Shown in pieces: positions 45,901 to 52,355 of a stretch of 64,000 nucleotides of DNA. The notes beneath the pieces are model-generated. The model was not told the DNA's origin and made no database searches. It saw only the letters and a program-made list of their open reading frames with translations. This stretch comes from CAZONU01 sp965370045 (GTDB lineage Bacteria; Planctomycetota; SZUA-567; JAKLDR01), in NCBI GenBank assembly GCA_965370045.1, contig CBDUSI010000001.1:31654-95653 (forward strand), written 5' to 3'. A program made the translations under genes and the position numbers. Every line of letters starts with the position of its first letter. Within the stretch, counting starts at the first letter, position 1.

Positions 45901-46093
45901 ATGGCTCCGGCCGAAGCGCTTCACCGATACCTGGGCCTTCGACGCGGGGCGCAACTCCTGGTTCAAGATCGAAGCGCCGCCAGGATCCCCGGCCGGCACC
46001 GCCAGGCTGGTGTACGATCCGACCAACAAGTGCTGCATCGGGTGGGACCCTGACAGCGGCGAGGTCTGGACGCTGAAGTTCCAGCGGAAATAA
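39986..46093 (+). CDS. Giant membrane Ser/Thr protein kinase with three kelch-like propellers
   Basis: Protein of 2,035 residues. Residues 5-65 form an MshEN/secretion-ATPase-N-like domain. A Hanks kinase domain (79-345) has 'GEGGMGAVY', Lys108, 'HRDVKPDN' (Asp202), 'DMG' in place of DFG (Asp220) and 'GTPHYVSPEQ', so it should be active. One TM helix lies at about 405-426. The predicted external part holds helical repeats (430-790), a 'KVELRTRAGVSTKGTV' SH3-like strand region, a LamG/DUF1080-like domain (about 910-1082) and three kelch/galactose-oxidase-like propellers. The first and third propellers open with the same 'PWRGTWKK' (about 1098 and 1740). ATG 39986 follows GGAGGG. The ligand is unknown, perhaps a polysaccharide. 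Confidence 0.85.
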   Translation: MPEADSQQQIGRLAVERGLLNASQLREALQEHQTRRAAGSRVPFGEVLIDLEMITRSQLEGLLSAQGGKKGPRQQIEGFELVRKLGEGGMGAVYLARQLSMDRLVALKVMRKNLARNQEFVERFVREARLAGRLDHVNLVHALEVGESGGYHYLAMEYVEGRNLSEMMPEEGPMGEEQSLQFTLQIARALAYAHKQGIVHRDVKPDNILVDGNGVAKLTDMGLAKQTGAETHITQTGVMMGTPHYVSPEQARGARDVDVRSDIYSLGATLYHLLTGQTPFSGSSAAVVMTKHLNEQVAWPGDVNPDLSDGCCRVIERMMAKKPEDRYAGPEELIDDLELVIDGAEPIHASLSAGKSSVGAVGTVPVRPATGRQRAVRHRTTRYRETRGTHGTRALQPVGDRRKLHLLAALGAAGLVLIALAAWVLTRPNGGEEETPPDALKITKPIPAPPPSADPKEDEKRFEEMFKYAQTHWEENPEDYAGAMAKFREVIAAAKQTVWAMKAEDSVKAVRQAREKAVEAALAELTEKTGKLAAGDDFDGALALLEKPPAKFAKLLAGKIEAERKALKAQAEKKLQAAITAAEKHSKDGNPKKGLDELEKVKPVKYAAWAGKLSVLAKRLKTEQQNTAMLARKRRAAKVRKLAAAALDRFDELVSAGDYREAAKHVADEKKKIEKDLLPLLEGKLDAAGKVAAHLGTAKAAREKALEKLKGKKVELRTRAGVSTKGTVEAVTADAFTVKVTFKIGRTVGYTTRTVKFADLAEGELEKLLPRYEPKTADGQVALAILALGAKDHAKAEKSLAAAGEQPLVTRYRRKLEISRLGVPEAAAKEAWEADVKPLAREKYTIPEAKKLLAVLGGYAAAHGATKFAAGKKAEADKLRGLAEAALEASPEGMTVKLKKFFKGKVVKFNPKTLQIELFYDFEDPRQLGDWWNGGLGERGGKTLLIAGKWPLPQTATFKPPMLATLLEFEAECEPSRDPHIIWHMQALGYSILEAGRGKGCGTMKVGRPAILRSAKMKRADFSLQAGRRYKHRVAIAGGNISWSVDGKELISAKHEPVGDLLALATLGKESRIHFDNVRIVGTLDRRWAAAVANWVGKPSPWRGTWKKVTTLKERDPRPVTSAFDSKRGQYILVFRDHSLRAYSTSQNKWGVLCGPTVVGGRKLVHRGVAGYDSGKDRIFFAAMGSSASFDIASRKWSEAPALPPNYGVSLVCGNGVILAPNWSKGSSIRLHRLDETGRKWDEKGTRMIPSRGIVQRTMVYDPPRKRFVLFGGQNSHEFSDTWAYNAARNAWTKLKPAFHPPPRRQHELCYDSGNDLVVLYGGRGRPADNEAIATGVWVFDATRNSWFEVNCPAKPPAGSDKLHYDSTGKRCLVWNRQGRAVWALKIEPAGGKSTSLLPTPLPPPVTPPVTPPVTPAAGAFRAKWQELKLAGPTPGKRRSHLHTAITYDSRRKRCVLFGGYRHNDLWALDLGKGRWSCLQKNDPKDPGVGTSRPGIHRYTRFVYDGAGDRCWLIDGLGWGPAWSRDLGSGAWKKYKKPKGLSASSNDVRNGWAYNPASRKFMKVTMHGAALFFDPHGGKIERLPKGPAHGYLDGGLAYDRKNRVFVLFGGIKPSRPALWPTDTWTFNPRTRKWRQMRPETSPPGRSWHKLVWHEKLGAMVMFGGVNKKGALNDLWVYETAGDRWTEVATPVGPPPLRGYGENGTTYDAERDKLVLFNSKGQTWTLNIARDGAAPPTTPGKTPWRGTWKKMNGRMARAGYFGTTFDTKRGLYLVALGDLSVWSYSIRTDKWAQFSGAARGDGKTLPKGLSSSALAYDPGRDGLLFHGSTGKVGGGPGTLFFDMKTRKWKALSADTFRFPTLVYGGGLLLRYTGGPPYRFDYAGKRWERLGLERPPGRAVTRNIMTYDSARKRFFLFGGGPYRRPPLNDTWTYDPAGKKWTELKPAASPPARHAQSTCYDSGNDLVVIHGGLDKWLRPKRFTDTWAFDAGRNSWFKIEAPPGSPAGTARLVYDPTNKCCIGWDPDSGEVWTLKFQRK
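44195..44230 (+). repeat. Three 12-bp tandem repeats coding for PPVT linker
   Basis: Three copies of CCGCCCGTGACG (the last ending in T) encode a PPVTPPVTPPVT hinge between the first and second propellers of the giant kinase. The frame is preserved. Confidence 0.9.
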
Positions 46094-46121
46094 GTCGTCA
46101 ACCGGCTGGCGTGGCCGAAGC

Positions 46122-47210
46122 TCAGGGGGCGGACAGCCCGGGGATGATCCGCACGGCGTTCCGGTGGTAGATATTCTTCAAGACTTCGTCGGGCAGGTCG
46201 AGCCCGCTGATGCCCCAGCGGCTGTGTCCCCAGCGACCGACGTAGTCCGGATACTCGAACCACTCGTCCCGCGACTCAAGAAACCTGAAATGGCAGCGGT
46301 AGGTCTCGACGCTGACCGGCATGTCGGTGCCGAAGAGCACCCGGTCCTGATAAGCGATCATGAACTCCCGCGCGGCGCGGGGTTGACGGCCGAGCTCGTC
46401 GATGCGCGCGGAGAAGTCTATGCACACGTTGGCGTGGGCGTCGAGCAGCGCCGCCACTGAGGCCAGGTCCTCGGCGTGGTTGGCCACGTGGGGCAGGATG
46501 AACGTGGTTTCGGGATGCAGCGCGACCACCCGGTTGCGCTGTTCCAGGAGCTCTTCTTTCGAGAAGTGCGAGCCGCAGAACGACCAGCCCGGGAACCGCC
46601 GGAGGTTGGCGTAGTGCTCGTTGGCCTCGTCGACCGGCAGGAAGAAGGCCACCGGGTCGGAGGTGTGCATCAGTACGGGGACGCCGAGCTCCCCCGCGCG
46701 CTTCCACACCGGGAAGAACCGTTCGTCGTCCACGGGCACCATCGCGCCGTGGGGATCGCGGAACTGCAGGCCCAACTCCTTGGTCACCTTGAGTCCCAGG
46801 GCTCCCTTGCCGATGTGTTCCTCCAGATCGGCTATGACCCTCTCAACGAAGTCGCTCTCCCTGAAGACGGTGAAGTCTCCCCAGCGCGCGAAGCCTGACA
46901 TGGTCAGAGCCGCGAAGCGTCCAGGGTGGGCGGCAACGTAATCGTCCAGGAAGCCGTCGATGCCCTCCACCCGGATGGTGTACCCCGCCTCGTCAAAGGG
47001 CATGGCCACGTTGCCGGAGACGTTGACGAAGGTGCTCACGCCGACCTGGTCCATGACTTCCAGGAGCGCCTCCGGCGAAAGCTCGCCGAAGAGGTGATTG
47101 TGCGCGTCAATGACCGGGAAGCGCGCGCGTTCGGGCACGTGGGCCGGCAGGGCGAGCATCGAGCGGGGACGATAGTCCCGCATGGGCAGTTCGCCGCTTC
47201 GCTTGGCCAC
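46122..47210 (-). CDS. Amidohydrolase-family (PF04909-like) metal-dependent hydrolase
   Basis: TIM-barrel hydrolase of 362 residues. It shows 'VIDAHNHLFG' (the DxHxH metal motif as DAHNH), 'HTSDPVAFF', 'LPHVANHAED' and 'LFGTDMPVS' with the final catalytic Asp. The family includes lactonases and decarboxylases. In a sugar operon, a lactonase such as rhamnono- or galactarolactonase is a reasonable guess. The start is GTG at 47210 with a strong AGGAGG at 47220-47225, spacing 9. It lies 22 nt after the isomerase gene and ends the minus-strand operon. Confidence 0.8.
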   Translation of the reverse strand: MAKRSGELPMRDYRPRSMLALPAHVPERARFPVIDAHNHLFGELSPEALLEVMDQVGVSTFVNVSGNVAMPFDEAGYTIRVEGIDGFLDDYVAAHPGRFAALTMSGFARWGDFTVFRESDFVERVIADLEEHIGKGALGLKVTKELGLQFRDPHGAMVPVDDERFFPVWKRAGELGVPVLMHTSDPVAFFLPVDEANEHYANLRRFPGWSFCGSHFSKEELLEQRNRVVALHPETTFILPHVANHAEDLASVAALLDAHANVCIDFSARIDELGRQPRAAREFMIAYQDRVLFGTDMPVSVETYRCHFRFLESRDEWFEYPDYVGRWGHSRWGISGLDLPDEVLKNIYHRNAVRIIPGLSAP

Positions 47211-47232
47211 GGGATCCGACCTCCTCTTCCCC

Positions 47233-48615
47233 CTAGGGCAGGATGGTCCGAATGCCGGTCATCCTGCAGAAGTCGACCAGCGCCGGGTAAAGACTCTCGC
47301 CATAGCCTAGACAGGCGTATTCGTTTGTCCAGTGCTCCAGGAGTTCGTCCATGTCGCACTGCGCGGTCACGAATCCGTGCGGCCAGAAGGGGATGCCGCA
47401 CTCGTTCCTGCGGGCTTCCAGCTGGTCGGCCGGCGGCTCGAAGATCGAACAGCGGGTGATGACCATGTTGAACTCACCATCGACGCGACCCAGGCGGGCG
47501 AGCACGCCCTGGCCCTGCTTGCAGAGCAGCTTGACCGACAGCCCGCCGGCCTCCCCCTCGGTGGGGATGCCGTGCTCGGCGAAGCCGGCTGGGCCCAGCT
47601 TGCTGGCCAGCGACGGGGGGCAGGCGCCGTCGCCGATGATCTTGATCTCTCCGCTGGCCTTGTCGATGTGCTGCAGGTCGCCGTAATAGACCGGGTCGTT
47701 GCTCAGCTTGTTGAGCAGCAGCACGGTCAGCAGCGTGTTGAAGTCGCCCAGCGTGGAGGTCCCCCAGCCGTCGTCCAGCATCATGCTCTGCGCGAAGCAG
47801 GTGGCCGAGTAGGCGTCGGCCAGGCCGGGAAAGGACTGGATGGTGTAGAAGTCCCAGTTGTAGTCCTTGACCAGCTTCTTGATGGCCAGGTAGAGCCGCT
47901 GCGAACGCTCGTTGACCGCGTTCTTCTCGGGATTCTTCCCGAAGAGTTCCTTGATGCGGGGCCGCAGTTCCTCGATCGCGCCCGCGGGCACCTCTTCGGC
48001 CGTCCGCAGGAGCTCAGCGCTGTCCCGCGTGTCGATGTCCACGCCGAAGGTCTTCATCCACTGGGAGGGATCGGCGACGCCGCAGGTCTGACCCATGCCC
48101 CGCCCGCCGAAGGCGCCGGCGGTGGACATGTTCAGCCAGTTCTTCATGTGCGCCGCGTGGCAGAAGCTGGCTACCTTCCCGACCTCGCCGGGATCGTCGG
48201 CGGCTCCGTAGACGAACTTGTGGTCGATGCCGACTTCCTTGAGCGCCCCGTGCACCACCAGTCCGCCGACCGGGCGCCAGCCCTGGGAGCCGGGGTGCGT
48301 CCAGATCAGCACCCCCTTGCCGCTCGTGGCGAAGTCGCGCACGGCGGCGACGAGGTGCGCGGCCCAGACCCACGTGCCGGAGAAGAGCACCGCGCAGTCC
48401 ACCCCGTCGTCGTCCTTCATCTTCTTGAGCGCCGTACGCGCCTCTTCCTTGGAAGCTATCACCACCTGGTGCTCGACTAGTCTGACGCCCTGCTCGGCCA
48501 GTGCCTTCTTGGAGTCGGCGACGACCTTCTCGTCGATGAACGGCTGTCCCATGGGGTCGGCCAGTCCGTCCTTGTGCACGCCGTAGACGATGAATCCCGC
48601 GGTAGGTTGAATCAT
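47233..48615 (-). CDS. L-fucose/L-arabinose isomerase-like sugar isomerase
   Basis: Cytoplasmic protein of 460 residues from the L-fucose/L-arabinose isomerase superfamily. Visible features are the N-terminal 'GFIVYGVHKD' strand, 'GRGMGQTCGVADPSQW', 'DFYTIQSFPGLADAYSATCFAQSMMLDDGW' with metal-ligand-like acidic residues, and 'GDGACPPSLAS'. It should convert an aldose to a ketose. With the neighbouring FGGY kinase and class II aldolase it completes a classical isomerase-kinase-aldolase pathway, as for rhamnose or fucose. GGGAGGAAGG precedes the ATG. The substrate is not determinable from sequence alone. Confidence 0.8.
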   Translation of the reverse strand: MIQPTAGFIVYGVHKDGLADPMGQPFIDEKVVADSKKALAEQGVRLVEHQVVIASKEEARTALKKMKDDDGVDCAVLFSGTWVWAAHLVAAVRDFATSGKGVLIWTHPGSQGWRPVGGLVVHGALKEVGIDHKFVYGAADDPGEVGKVASFCHAAHMKNWLNMSTAGAFGGRGMGQTCGVADPSQWMKTFGVDIDTRDSAELLRTAEEVPAGAIEELRPRIKELFGKNPEKNAVNERSQRLYLAIKKLVKDYNWDFYTIQSFPGLADAYSATCFAQSMMLDDGWGTSTLGDFNTLLTVLLLNKLSNDPVYYGDLQHIDKASGEIKIIGDGACPPSLASKLGPAGFAEHGIPTEGEAGGLSVKLLCKQGQGVLARLGRVDGEFNMVITRCSIFEPPADQLEARRNECGIPFWPHGFVTAQCDMDELLEHWTNEYACLGYGESLYPALVDFCRMTGIRTILP

Positions 48616-48649
48616 TTCCCCTTCCTCCCTTTCGCTCCCAAGCTGGCGC

Positions 48650-50161
48650 TCACGGGCGAGTTTCCCCGCCGTGGAACTGCTTCAGCGCCGGGTAGAGTCT
48701 CCTGTAGTCCTCGAAACGCCCGGCGTAGTGCGGGGCGCGGGCGGGGTCCGGCTCCACCGCCGGACCGGTGCGCACCCACTTCTCAGCCAGTGTCTCCGGC
48801 TTCTCGCCGGTAGCCGCCGAGCAAGCCAGCACCGCCGCGCCCAGGCAGCCGGCTTCGGTCACCTCGACGGTGGTGATCTGACGGCCGAGCACGTCGGCCT
48901 TGAGTTGGGTCAGCGCCCCACTACGGGCCCCGCCGCCGACCGCGCGGAACTCGCTCACCGACACGCCGGAAGCTTCGAGGATCTCAACGTTCAGGCGCAT
49001 CTCCAGGGCTACGCCCTCAAGCAGTGCGCGCAGGATCTCGCCGCGCGTGGTGGTCAGGCGCAGCCCGAGAATCGCACCGGGCACCTCGGCATCGAAGTGG
49101 GGCGTGCCGGAGGGCGTGAAATAGGGCAGGACCAGCAGCCCGCTGGGCTCCGGAGTCATGCCCGCGAGCACCAGGTCGTAGACGTCGGCGCCGATGCGCC
49201 CGGCTTCCCGCACTTCGGTCTGGGCCCACTGGTCGCGGAACCACTTGAGCAGGTTGCCTCCGGTAAGGCTGTAAGCCACGGTGGTGTAGGCCCCCGGCAG
49301 GGCGTGGTCGTAGGTGCACAGGTTGCTGCGGAAGAGTTCGTCGCTCAAGACCGGCTGGGCCAAGGTCGGGCAGATGCACTCCACAGTACCTGTGGCGTAC
49401 ATGGCGCTGCCGGCGCGGGTCGCCCCGGAGCCCAGCGCCCCGCAGGACTGGTCGTGCCCGCCGGCGGCGACGACCACGCCCTGGGGCAGGCCCAGCGAGT
49501 CGGCGACCGAGCGCGGGATGGTTCCGGCCACGCTTCCCGAGCGCATCGGCCGCGCCAGTTGGTCGGCGTCCAACCCGGCGGCAGCGAGTATCTCGCCGGA
49601 CCACTCGTGCTTCCTGACGTCGAAGAGCATGGTCCGGCCGGCCAACGGCCAGCTCATCGTCGGCTCCAGTCCCAGGCGGAGGTGCAGCAGGTCTTCAAAG
49701 CAGTGAAAGCGGGCGGCCTTCGACCAGACCTCGGGTCGGTTCTCGCGCAGCCAGAGCAGCTTGAAGAGCGTGAAGAGCGGCGCGGCGGTGTGCCCGGTGA
49801 TTTCATACAGCCGCTCGCGGCCGAACTCCGCGCTCCAGCCCGCGGCGAGCTCAGCCGCGCGGGCATCGGAGGAGACCATGGCGTTTCCCAGGGCCCGACC
49901 CTCCTGGTCGACCGGGGTGAAGGCTTCGCCCTGGCTGGATATCCCCAGGCTGCGCACCGGGTCCCGGCCGCAAGCGGCGGAGGCCTCGCGGATCACCGCC
50001 AGGCATTGCTCGCAGACCAACTCGGAGTCCAGCTCCGCCCAGCCGGGCTGGGGGGTAAGCAACTCGTACTCCCGGTAGGCCGCGGCCAGCAGTCGGCCCT
50101 CTTCGCTGAAGGCCACCGCTTTGCAGCCCGTGGTGCCCACGTCCAGTCCCATGTAGCTCAT
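48650..50161 (-). CDS. FGGY-family carbohydrate kinase
   Basis: Phosphorylates a ketose or polyol with ATP in the cytoplasm. The 503 residues match the xylulokinase/fuculokinase/rhamnulokinase group. 'LDVGTTGCKAVAF' is the phosphate-1 loop, 'ISSQGEAFTPVD' follows, 'AAGGHDQSCGALGSGA' carries the catalytic Asp, and the C-terminal lobe reads 'VGGGARSGALTQLKADVLGRQI'. It lies 34 nt upstream of the isomerase gene and 15 nt after the aldolase gene in one operon. The specific sugar is unknown; rhamnulose or fuculose are favoured by the pectinolytic context. Confidence 0.88.
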   Translation of the reverse strand: MSYMGLDVGTTGCKAVAFSEEGRLLAAAYREYELLTPQPGWAELDSELVCEQCLAVIREASAACGRDPVRSLGISSQGEAFTPVDQEGRALGNAMVSSDARAAELAAGWSAEFGRERLYEITGHTAAPLFTLFKLLWLRENRPEVWSKAARFHCFEDLLHLRLGLEPTMSWPLAGRTMLFDVRKHEWSGEILAAAGLDADQLARPMRSGSVAGTIPRSVADSLGLPQGVVVAAGGHDQSCGALGSGATRAGSAMYATGTVECICPTLAQPVLSDELFRSNLCTYDHALPGAYTTVAYSLTGGNLLKWFRDQWAQTEVREAGRIGADVYDLVLAGMTPEPSGLLVLPYFTPSGTPHFDAEVPGAILGLRLTTTRGEILRALLEGVALEMRLNVEILEASGVSVSEFRAVGGGARSGALTQLKADVLGRQITTVEVTEAGCLGAAVLACSAATGEKPETLAEKWVRTGPAVEPDPARAPHYAGRFEDYRRLYPALKQFHGGETRP

Positions 50162-50176
50162 GGCCAGCCCATTCCC

Positions 50177-51181
50177 TCAGCGGTACCAGAGCGCCAGGAG
50201 GCCCGCGACGGTTCGTTTCATCGTCTCGAAGACGATGCCCTGACGGTACGCCGTGGTGAAGAAGTCCAGATCCGGCCCGCCGGTCAGCTCGGCGCGCTCT
50301 CCGAGCAGCCCCTCTCCCGCCAGCCGGCCTGCGGCCCCCGGCCCGGCGACCCGCGAGGCGTGGCGGAGCATATCGGCCAGCAGCGCCGGGCTGCTGTCCC
50401 GCTCGAGCATGGTCCAGATGTTGACCTTGCAGACGCCGTCGGCGAACAGGCTGCCCAACTCGCCGGCCGGGACCGAAGAGCAACCGTGCAGCACCAGCCG
50501 CGGGCCAACGTGCGCGCTGATGGCCCTGGCCAGTTCACCGTGGTACTTCAGCCCGGCGGCGCTGGCGCGGTGCTCGGTCCCCAGATTGGCGACGACCATG
50601 TCGACGCCGGTCCGGTCGAAGTACTCTTCGACCCTTTCCGGCGTGGCCAGCGCATTGCTTTCCTCGCCAGCGGCCTCGGCGATCTCGTCGCAGGCGCCCT
50701 CGATCACGACTTCCCTTCCGCGGCGCTCGACGAAGCGACGGGTGGCCTCGGCGTTTTCGTCCATGGGCAGCTTGGAGGCGTCGAACATGATCGAGGAGAA
50801 GCTGTCCATGCTCCAGTCCAGCAGCTCAGCGTCCAGATCGTGCTGAATGTGGTCGAGGTGCACCATCACGTTGAGCCCGCCGAACGGCGAGCCCGACGCG
50901 CTCAGCACGGCGAGCTCCGCCAGAAACAGCTTGAGGCCTATTTCCCAGCTTCGCGTGTGTGTGTAGTTGACCGACTGGCGGCGCCCGGGATAGAGGTTGG
51001 TGACCGCCAAGGTGACGGGCAGGTCCGGGCAACCGATCTTCCGGGCGTGATCGGCAGCCGCGGCCAGGACCGCCTCGCTGGTGGTCAGGTTTTCCGTCCC
51101 GAAGGCGGGAATCACCCAGCCGCGTTCTGCCGCGGCCGCGTAGACGTCCAGCACTGCGCTCTTCTCGGTCACCAGGGGCAT
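50177..51181 (-). CDS. Class II (zinc-dependent) ketose-bisphosphate aldolase-like protein
   Basis: Protein of 334 residues of the FbaA/GatY-like fold. It shows 'VIPAFGTENLTT', 'VMVHLDHIQHDLD' (with the LDH zinc region), 'ANLGTEHRASAAG', 'LVLHGCSSVP' and 'GVCKVNIWT', which correspond to metal and phosphate-binding loops. It would split a ketose phosphate into two C3 units, or a C3 and lactaldehyde for a deoxysugar. An FBA-type rather than an adducin-type aldolase is unusual for a deoxysugar route. ATG 51181 has GGAGGAA 6 nt upstream; the frame's earlier reading runs through the divergent promoter region. Confidence 0.82.
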   Translation of the reverse strand: MPLVTEKSAVLDVYAAAAERGWVIPAFGTENLTTSEAVLAAAADHARKIGCPDLPVTLAVTNLYPGRRQSVNYTHTRSWEIGLKLFLAELAVLSASGSPFGGLNVMVHLDHIQHDLDAELLDWSMDSFSSIMFDASKLPMDENAEATRRFVERRGREVVIEGACDEIAEAAGEESNALATPERVEEYFDRTGVDMVVANLGTEHRASAAGLKYHGELARAISAHVGPRLVLHGCSSVPAGELGSLFADGVCKVNIWTMLERDSSPALLADMLRHASRVAGPGAAGRLAGEGLLGERAELTGGPDLDFFTTAYRQGIVFETMKRTVAGLLALWYR

Positions 51182-51252
51182 CAGCGTTCCTCCAGAGCGG
51201 GCCGGAGATTTCGCTACCAGAGACGCTGGGCCCCGCTCCCCGCGCCTGTAAT

Positions 51253-51281
51253 AGTATACACCGTTCCGCAATCCATTGGAA
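51253..51281 (-). promoter_or_regulatory. Candidate promoter TTCCAA-N17-TATACT of the sugar operon
   Basis: On the minus strand, TTCCAA (51276-51281) and TATACT (51253-51258) are separated by 17 nt. They sit in the divergent region between the aldolase gene and the AraC-type regulator, an arrangement suited to activation by that regulator. Confidence 0.5.
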
Positions 51282-51302
51282 TAGAGGAGGATGCAAAAGG
51301 CA

Positions 51303-51331
51303 TTGACTTTTCTGCAGACAGGAACAAGAAT
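51303..51331 (+). promoter_or_regulatory. Weak candidate promoter TTGACT-N17-AAGAAT of the regulator gene
   Basis: TTGACT at 51303-51308 and AAGAAT at 51326-51331 are 17 nt apart. The -10 ends 8 nt before the ATG at 51340 and no clear ribosome-binding site is present, so the transcript would be leaderless. Confidence 0.35.
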
Positions 51332-51339
51332 TACGGGCC

Positions 51340-52188
51340 ATGAAACGAGCACTCGAACTGATCCTCAAGGAAGACGCGCAGCAGGTGTTCGACGCCTTCA
51401 GCGCGTGCTTCGACATCCGCATCCTGTTCTACTCCCCCAAGGGCGAGGTGCTGGCTACCGGCCAGACCCGCGACGCCGACTCGAACTACTGCGCGCTGCT
51501 GCAGGACAGGGTTTTCGGGGAGGGACAGTGCCTGGCGCTGGACGATGACAAGCGCAAGGAAGCCGCCGAGAAGCGCGGGATCGTCTGTTACCGCTGCCAC
51601 GCCGGCCTGCGCGAGGCGGTGATGCCCATCTACGCGGGAAAGCAGCTCCTGGGCTTCGTCATGATCGGCCAGCTGCGCTGCGAGGCCGACGTTCCCCACG
51701 AGATGGCCAAGATCTGGGCCCGGAAGTACGCGCCGGGGGTGCTCGAGGCCGCCTATGCCGAGCTGCCGCTGGTTCCCGTCGAGAAGGTGGACCACGTGCT
51801 GAAGCTCTTCTCCATCATGGTTACCTATATGGTTTCGCGGCACATGATAACGCTCAAGGGCGACCTGCTCCTCGAGGAGGTCATAACTTACATAGAGGAC
51901 CACGTCGCGGAGCCCGTCTCGCTGGCCGGCGCGGCTGCGACGGTGTATCGCAGCGAGTCGACCATCTCGCACCTGTTCAAGAAGAAGCTGGGCAAGACCT
52001 TCAAGGGGACCGTCATCGAGACCAAGCTGGACACCGCCGAGACGTACATGCGAACGGTCCCCGGCCTGACCGTGGCCGAGGTGGCCGGCATGGTCGGGTA
52101 TCAGGACCCCTTCCACTTCTCGGCGATCTACAAGAAGTACCGGGGGCACCCACCCAGCGTGTATCTCAAGCAACACCGGCCCGGATAG
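51340..52188 (+). CDS. PocR-AraC family transcriptional regulator
   Basis: Protein of 282 residues. Residues about 5-165 form a PocR sensory domain (modified PAS, with 'CALLQDRVFGEGQCLALDDDKRKEAAEKRGIVCYRCHAGLREAVMPIY'-type Cys/His residues C49, C62, C81, C84 and H85). Residues about 180-280 are the AraC/XylS double HTH, ending 'VAGMVGYQDPFHFSAIYKKYRGHPPSVYLKQ'. It is encoded divergently from the isomerase/kinase/aldolase operon, 158 nt apart, and upstream of the lyase genes. It probably activates sugar catabolism in response to an intermediate such as propanediol or a deoxysugar; the ligand is inference. Confidence 0.85.
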   Translation: MKRALELILKEDAQQVFDAFSACFDIRILFYSPKGEVLATGQTRDADSNYCALLQDRVFGEGQCLALDDDKRKEAAEKRGIVCYRCHAGLREAVMPIYAGKQLLGFVMIGQLRCEADVPHEMAKIWARKYAPGVLEAAYAELPLVPVEKVDHVLKLFSIMVTYMVSRHMITLKGDLLLEEVITYIEDHVAEPVSLAGAAATVYRSESTISHLFKKKLGKTFKGTVIETKLDTAETYMRTVPGLTVAEVAGMVGYQDPFHFSAIYKKYRGHPPSVYLKQHRPG

Positions 52189-52355
52189 CGGCCCGGCAAT
52201 GCGCTGTTTCGCCGTGAACTCCAGGATGTTGAGCGTGATTGCAGGAAAGTCCATGCCTTTTGCTAAGTTGCCCCTGTTCGGCGGGTTAGGCCGCGGTGTA
52301 TGTCACTATGGCGCCGGAGCTGGTGGCCCGGCAAGTCCCTGACGGAGGATCTGAG

